DNA of 64,000 nucleotides from Lucifuga dentata (lineage: Eukaryota > Chordata > Actinopteri > Ophidiiformes > Bythitidae). The stretch is taken from NCBI GenBank assembly GCA_014773175.1, contig VXCM01003095.1, positions 212,247 to 276,246 of the forward strand, given 5' to 3'. The notes under the pieces were generated by a model. The model worked only from the letters and a program-made list of their open reading frames with translations, was not told where the DNA came from and made no database searches. Made by a program: the position numbers and the translations under genes. This document shows positions 61,291-64,000 of this stretch, piece after piece (position 1 is the stretch's first letter; every line of letters starts with the position of its first letter).

Positions 61291-63700
61291 CTGTCTCTGC
61301 TCACAGGCACACTGGACTCTGTTAAACAAAGGACAGGAGCAGCGGAGAAATTCTTCTGGAGTCATATATCCCCAAAACAGGTTGGACAGGTGCAGGGGCC
61401 ACTCCCTGGAAACTAATGCTGCCTTCAAGGACCTCATGTTAAACTCCTGCCTCTTCATACTCATTGTAAATGACTCACACGCAGGGTGGCAAATAAGGAC
61501 AACACAATAGGTTTTTTGTCAAACTCATAAGAAACATGAAAATATGAAAATACCGTGATTTGACATTAGGATGCTCCTCTACCACTCCTGGCTTTCGTAC
61601 TCTCCACCTTAGCGTCATTTACCTACCCTAAAATTTCAGAGTCACTGCTATGCTATTTGATTTATGCTGAACTTTTAGACAACATTTGGAAATTGTAATT
61701 GCAATGAAAGATAGCAGTTCTTAGCCTCAATTTTTCTTTGATCTTTATCAGTCTGTTGGAGCACTTTCCTTCAGTTAACAGCAGATACCACAGCTCAGGA
61801 ACATTAATGAAAAGGGAGTCATGACTAGACCCTATTGATTCATTTTACATTGTTAGAATAGAGTGAGGGACTGAGAAACAATGGTGTGTCTACTGATTAA
61901 CCTTCACAGTGTAGGAGTGCAGAAGTTTGAAAACTAAATATTGGTTTAATGGTTAGAGGAAAAGATGAGGAGAGAGGATATCTGACCACTAAACCAGCAC
62001 AGCTGTCCTGGTAAAGTTTTGTTCAAAAGTTGTAGGCTTATTAATAAGAACAACATTTTTAATCAAATGGTGAAGGGAAATTTTTGCCAAAAGCATGTTC
62101 CCATGCTAAACTATAGTTAATATTTAGCTACAGCTTTAACTACTGTGAACAAATGTTGACATAACCTCAGAAAGGCACTGCCTTAGTTGAGTTTAGTGTG
62201 GCTGGTTGTTGCTAGGAGGATAAGACTGTGAATCATATCGCACAGTTTGAGGTCATTGTTCTTGGGACCAGCACTGGGATCAAATCGAAAATCTTAGTCA
62301 ATGTTCATGTTTTTCAAGCATTAAGGAAGGTTAGAGGACATGTTAGTGCCATGTTAGACCTTCTTTTCTGTGAATGGAATGGGTCTCTGGGGGTCTCAAA
62401 TTCACCTTTGAAACAACAATATACTAAGTTCAAATTCTTTAATCCATGTAGGTAATTACTAAGTATGTGAAATAAACCGTGATTTGTCAAATATTAAATA
62501 ATAGGTGCATAATTCTTTTTTATTTATTTATTTTTGGGTCTATTATTGTCCATCCCTAAAAGCAGTAGGAAAAACATTCAAATGCAACAACAGTCTGTAA
62601 CACTGTCCATCCTGGACAGTAAGGCATATCTAAATTGTTCACATGTATTGTAGTCAGAACAGTTTTAAGGTTTTAAGGACCCACACAGTACAAATTGTTT
62701 TGACTAAATCTTCTTCTCATCTTGCATTTTTAACGAAGTATACTATATACAGTATAAACTTACACATGAATGCAAAATTTAAAGGGGACATGCAGTATAA
62801 TGCTGTAATGCTTTGTTCCTATGAAAGTTGCTATAATGTTTGGTTGCCAGCGTAGCAGAGCAATAACTACACCTGTTAACTAATCTTCAACTGGTCTCTG
62901 TCATTTCTCAGGTCATCGCTCCCTTTTCAGTCTGGGAGTTGTACATGGTCTGTAAGTTTCAGACACACACAGAGACAAACACTAACAATACACTGCTGCA
63001 CCTAAATTTTTGCTCTCTTGTTCTCCTAAAGAGTACATTGAGAAACTGAATGTCCCCAATACTGAGACAAAATGAGGCACATATATAAGAATTCTGAAAT
63101 ACAAGATCTTAACCTGCAGCCTTACAAATAACCTGAAGCCTTACAAATAATATTATAGGCAAAGATGGGAGGTAGAAAAAAATGGCAAATTCCAGTGCCA
63201 AAATATGATGAAGAGGTGTAAAACTGAGAATGAATAGCAGAGGGAGACACAGATATCACCACCTGATATTGTCACTTAACTTACAGTTTATAAATAAACT
63301 TACAGTTTAGGGTTGATTATGCCCAAACACAGCACTGTGCCCTGGGACCAGCTGTATTTCTGAGGCTCCTGTTCAGAGGAAATGGCAGGAGCATTCCTAA
63401 TGGGTAACATGTATTTGTTTGATGTCTTTAACGTGTAATCTCCACAGAGAAGCGCCTACAAAAGCTGACGTTAAACCACCTATATCAAGACTTGCATTCA
63501 GTTGCAAAAACACTTTACAATAAATTGGTCACAATACACCACAGCTCTGCTTAGCAAGTACTCAAAGTAAATGCATTTTCAAAGAGTTAATCAGTCTATT
63601 GTCCACTACTGCCACCCTTTGGAGTGTGGACAACCACCAGTGAATAATTTCTCATGATGCAGTGCAAGCACTAATCAGTCATAATGCAACATGGTGTATT
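61291..63700. other. Intergenic region upstream of mal2
   Basis: AT-rich sequence with no convincing exon, RNA gene or mobile element. Short open frames are random in character. Confidence 0.65.
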
Positions 63701-63713
63701 TATATAGGCACAC

Positions 63714-63742
63714 TTTATTTATCATTACATTTAAATTTTATT
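63714..63742 (-). terminator. Two AATAAA poly(A) signals, minus strand
   Basis: Canonical signals at 63737-63742 and 63714-63719 lie about 200-230 bp downstream of the stop codon of the edge open frame. They are common by chance in AT-rich DNA. Confidence 0.3.
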
Positions 63743-63942
63743 GGTCGAATGAGCTATGTCAAAGTCTGAAAATACACAAATTGCCAATACTATACAAAGC
63801 AATATCCCTGTCATTCTCATTGTGAAACACATAGATAAAACAAATGTGTAAATGGTTTTATGCAGACTAAGAATACACAGTTTCTAACTATTGCATTCAA
63901 CTCAAAATAACTCCTTGAGTCACCATCTTCATCATTATCATT

Positions 63943-64000
63943 TCACCCTTTATGATTATGCTGAGGCAGGTGTTGATCATCCTCTTCCTCCTCCTGCTCC
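63943..64000 (-). CDS. Possible C-terminal end of an unidentified neighbouring gene (partial)
   Basis: The minus strand is open from the window edge to TGA at 63943-63945, reading EQEEEEDDQHLPQHNHKG. The acidic run followed by a polar tail looks like a real C-terminus, and poly(A) signals follow on the same strand. Only 18 codons are visible, no splice site is available and I do not recognise the protein. Chance is a fair alternative. Confidence 0.25.
   Translation of the reverse strand, partial: EQEEEEDDQHLPQHNHKG

Overview
This window is vertebrate nuclear DNA, almost certainly from a ray-finned (teleost) fish. Coding sequence sits in short exons with consensus GT/AG splice sites. The introns are AT-rich and full of (CA)n, (GA)n and (CT)n microsatellites, teleost-type tRNA-derived SINE remnants, and hAT-like and Tc1-like transposon debris. 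The assembly is a short-read draft: many contig joins are marked by a single N, and at least five of these have the same 63-67 bases on both sides.

Two genes are clearly present, both on the minus strand. (1) mtss1 (metastasis suppressor 1 / missing-in-metastasis, an I-BAR and WH2 actin-membrane scaffold) has 16 coding exons, running from the ATG at 52208 to the TGA at 817. Exon phases all agree. Once the duplicated bases at N1290 and N2656 are counted once, the exons sum to 2664 nt, or 887 residues plus stop (850 if the 111-nt in-frame exon 11 is skipped). Intron 3 alone is 28 kb. (2) mal2 (a four-pass MARVEL/MAL-family transcytosis protein) has four coding exons, from the ATG at 61219 to the TAA at 56785, giving 186 residues. 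It lies head-to-tail upstream of mtss1, with 4.6 kb between the mal2 stop and the mtss1 start. The human orthologues are both on 8q24 but several Mb apart. At the right edge (63943-64000) a short acidic open frame with its own stop, followed by two AATAAA signals on the same strand, may be the end of a third minus-strand gene.

Layout: 1-816 mtss1 3' UTR; 817-8551 mtss1 exons 16 to 7 (proline/serine-rich tail and the end of the I-BAR domain); 8552-14957 intron 6; 14958-16272 exons 6 to 4; 16273-44276 intron 3 with most of the transposon remnants; 44277-44350 exon 3; 50411-50472 exon 2; 52137-52208 exon 1 and the promoter side; 52561-55700 intergenic; 55708-61219 mal2; 61220-63700 intergenic; 63700-64000 possible end of a neighbouring gene.

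I see no bacterial-type system, CRISPR array, rRNA or intact tRNA, and nothing that I would call a new biological system. The most unusual observations are a nearly identical 186-bp inverted copy of the intron 3 / exon 4 splice-acceptor region placed 4.4 kb away inside the same intron; a non-autonomous hAT-type element with a clean 8-bp target-site duplication; a family of elements with ~95-bp terminal inverted repeats; a 45-bp perfect palindrome flanked by direct repeats; and a tyrosine-rich low-complexity insert in the mtss1 tail.
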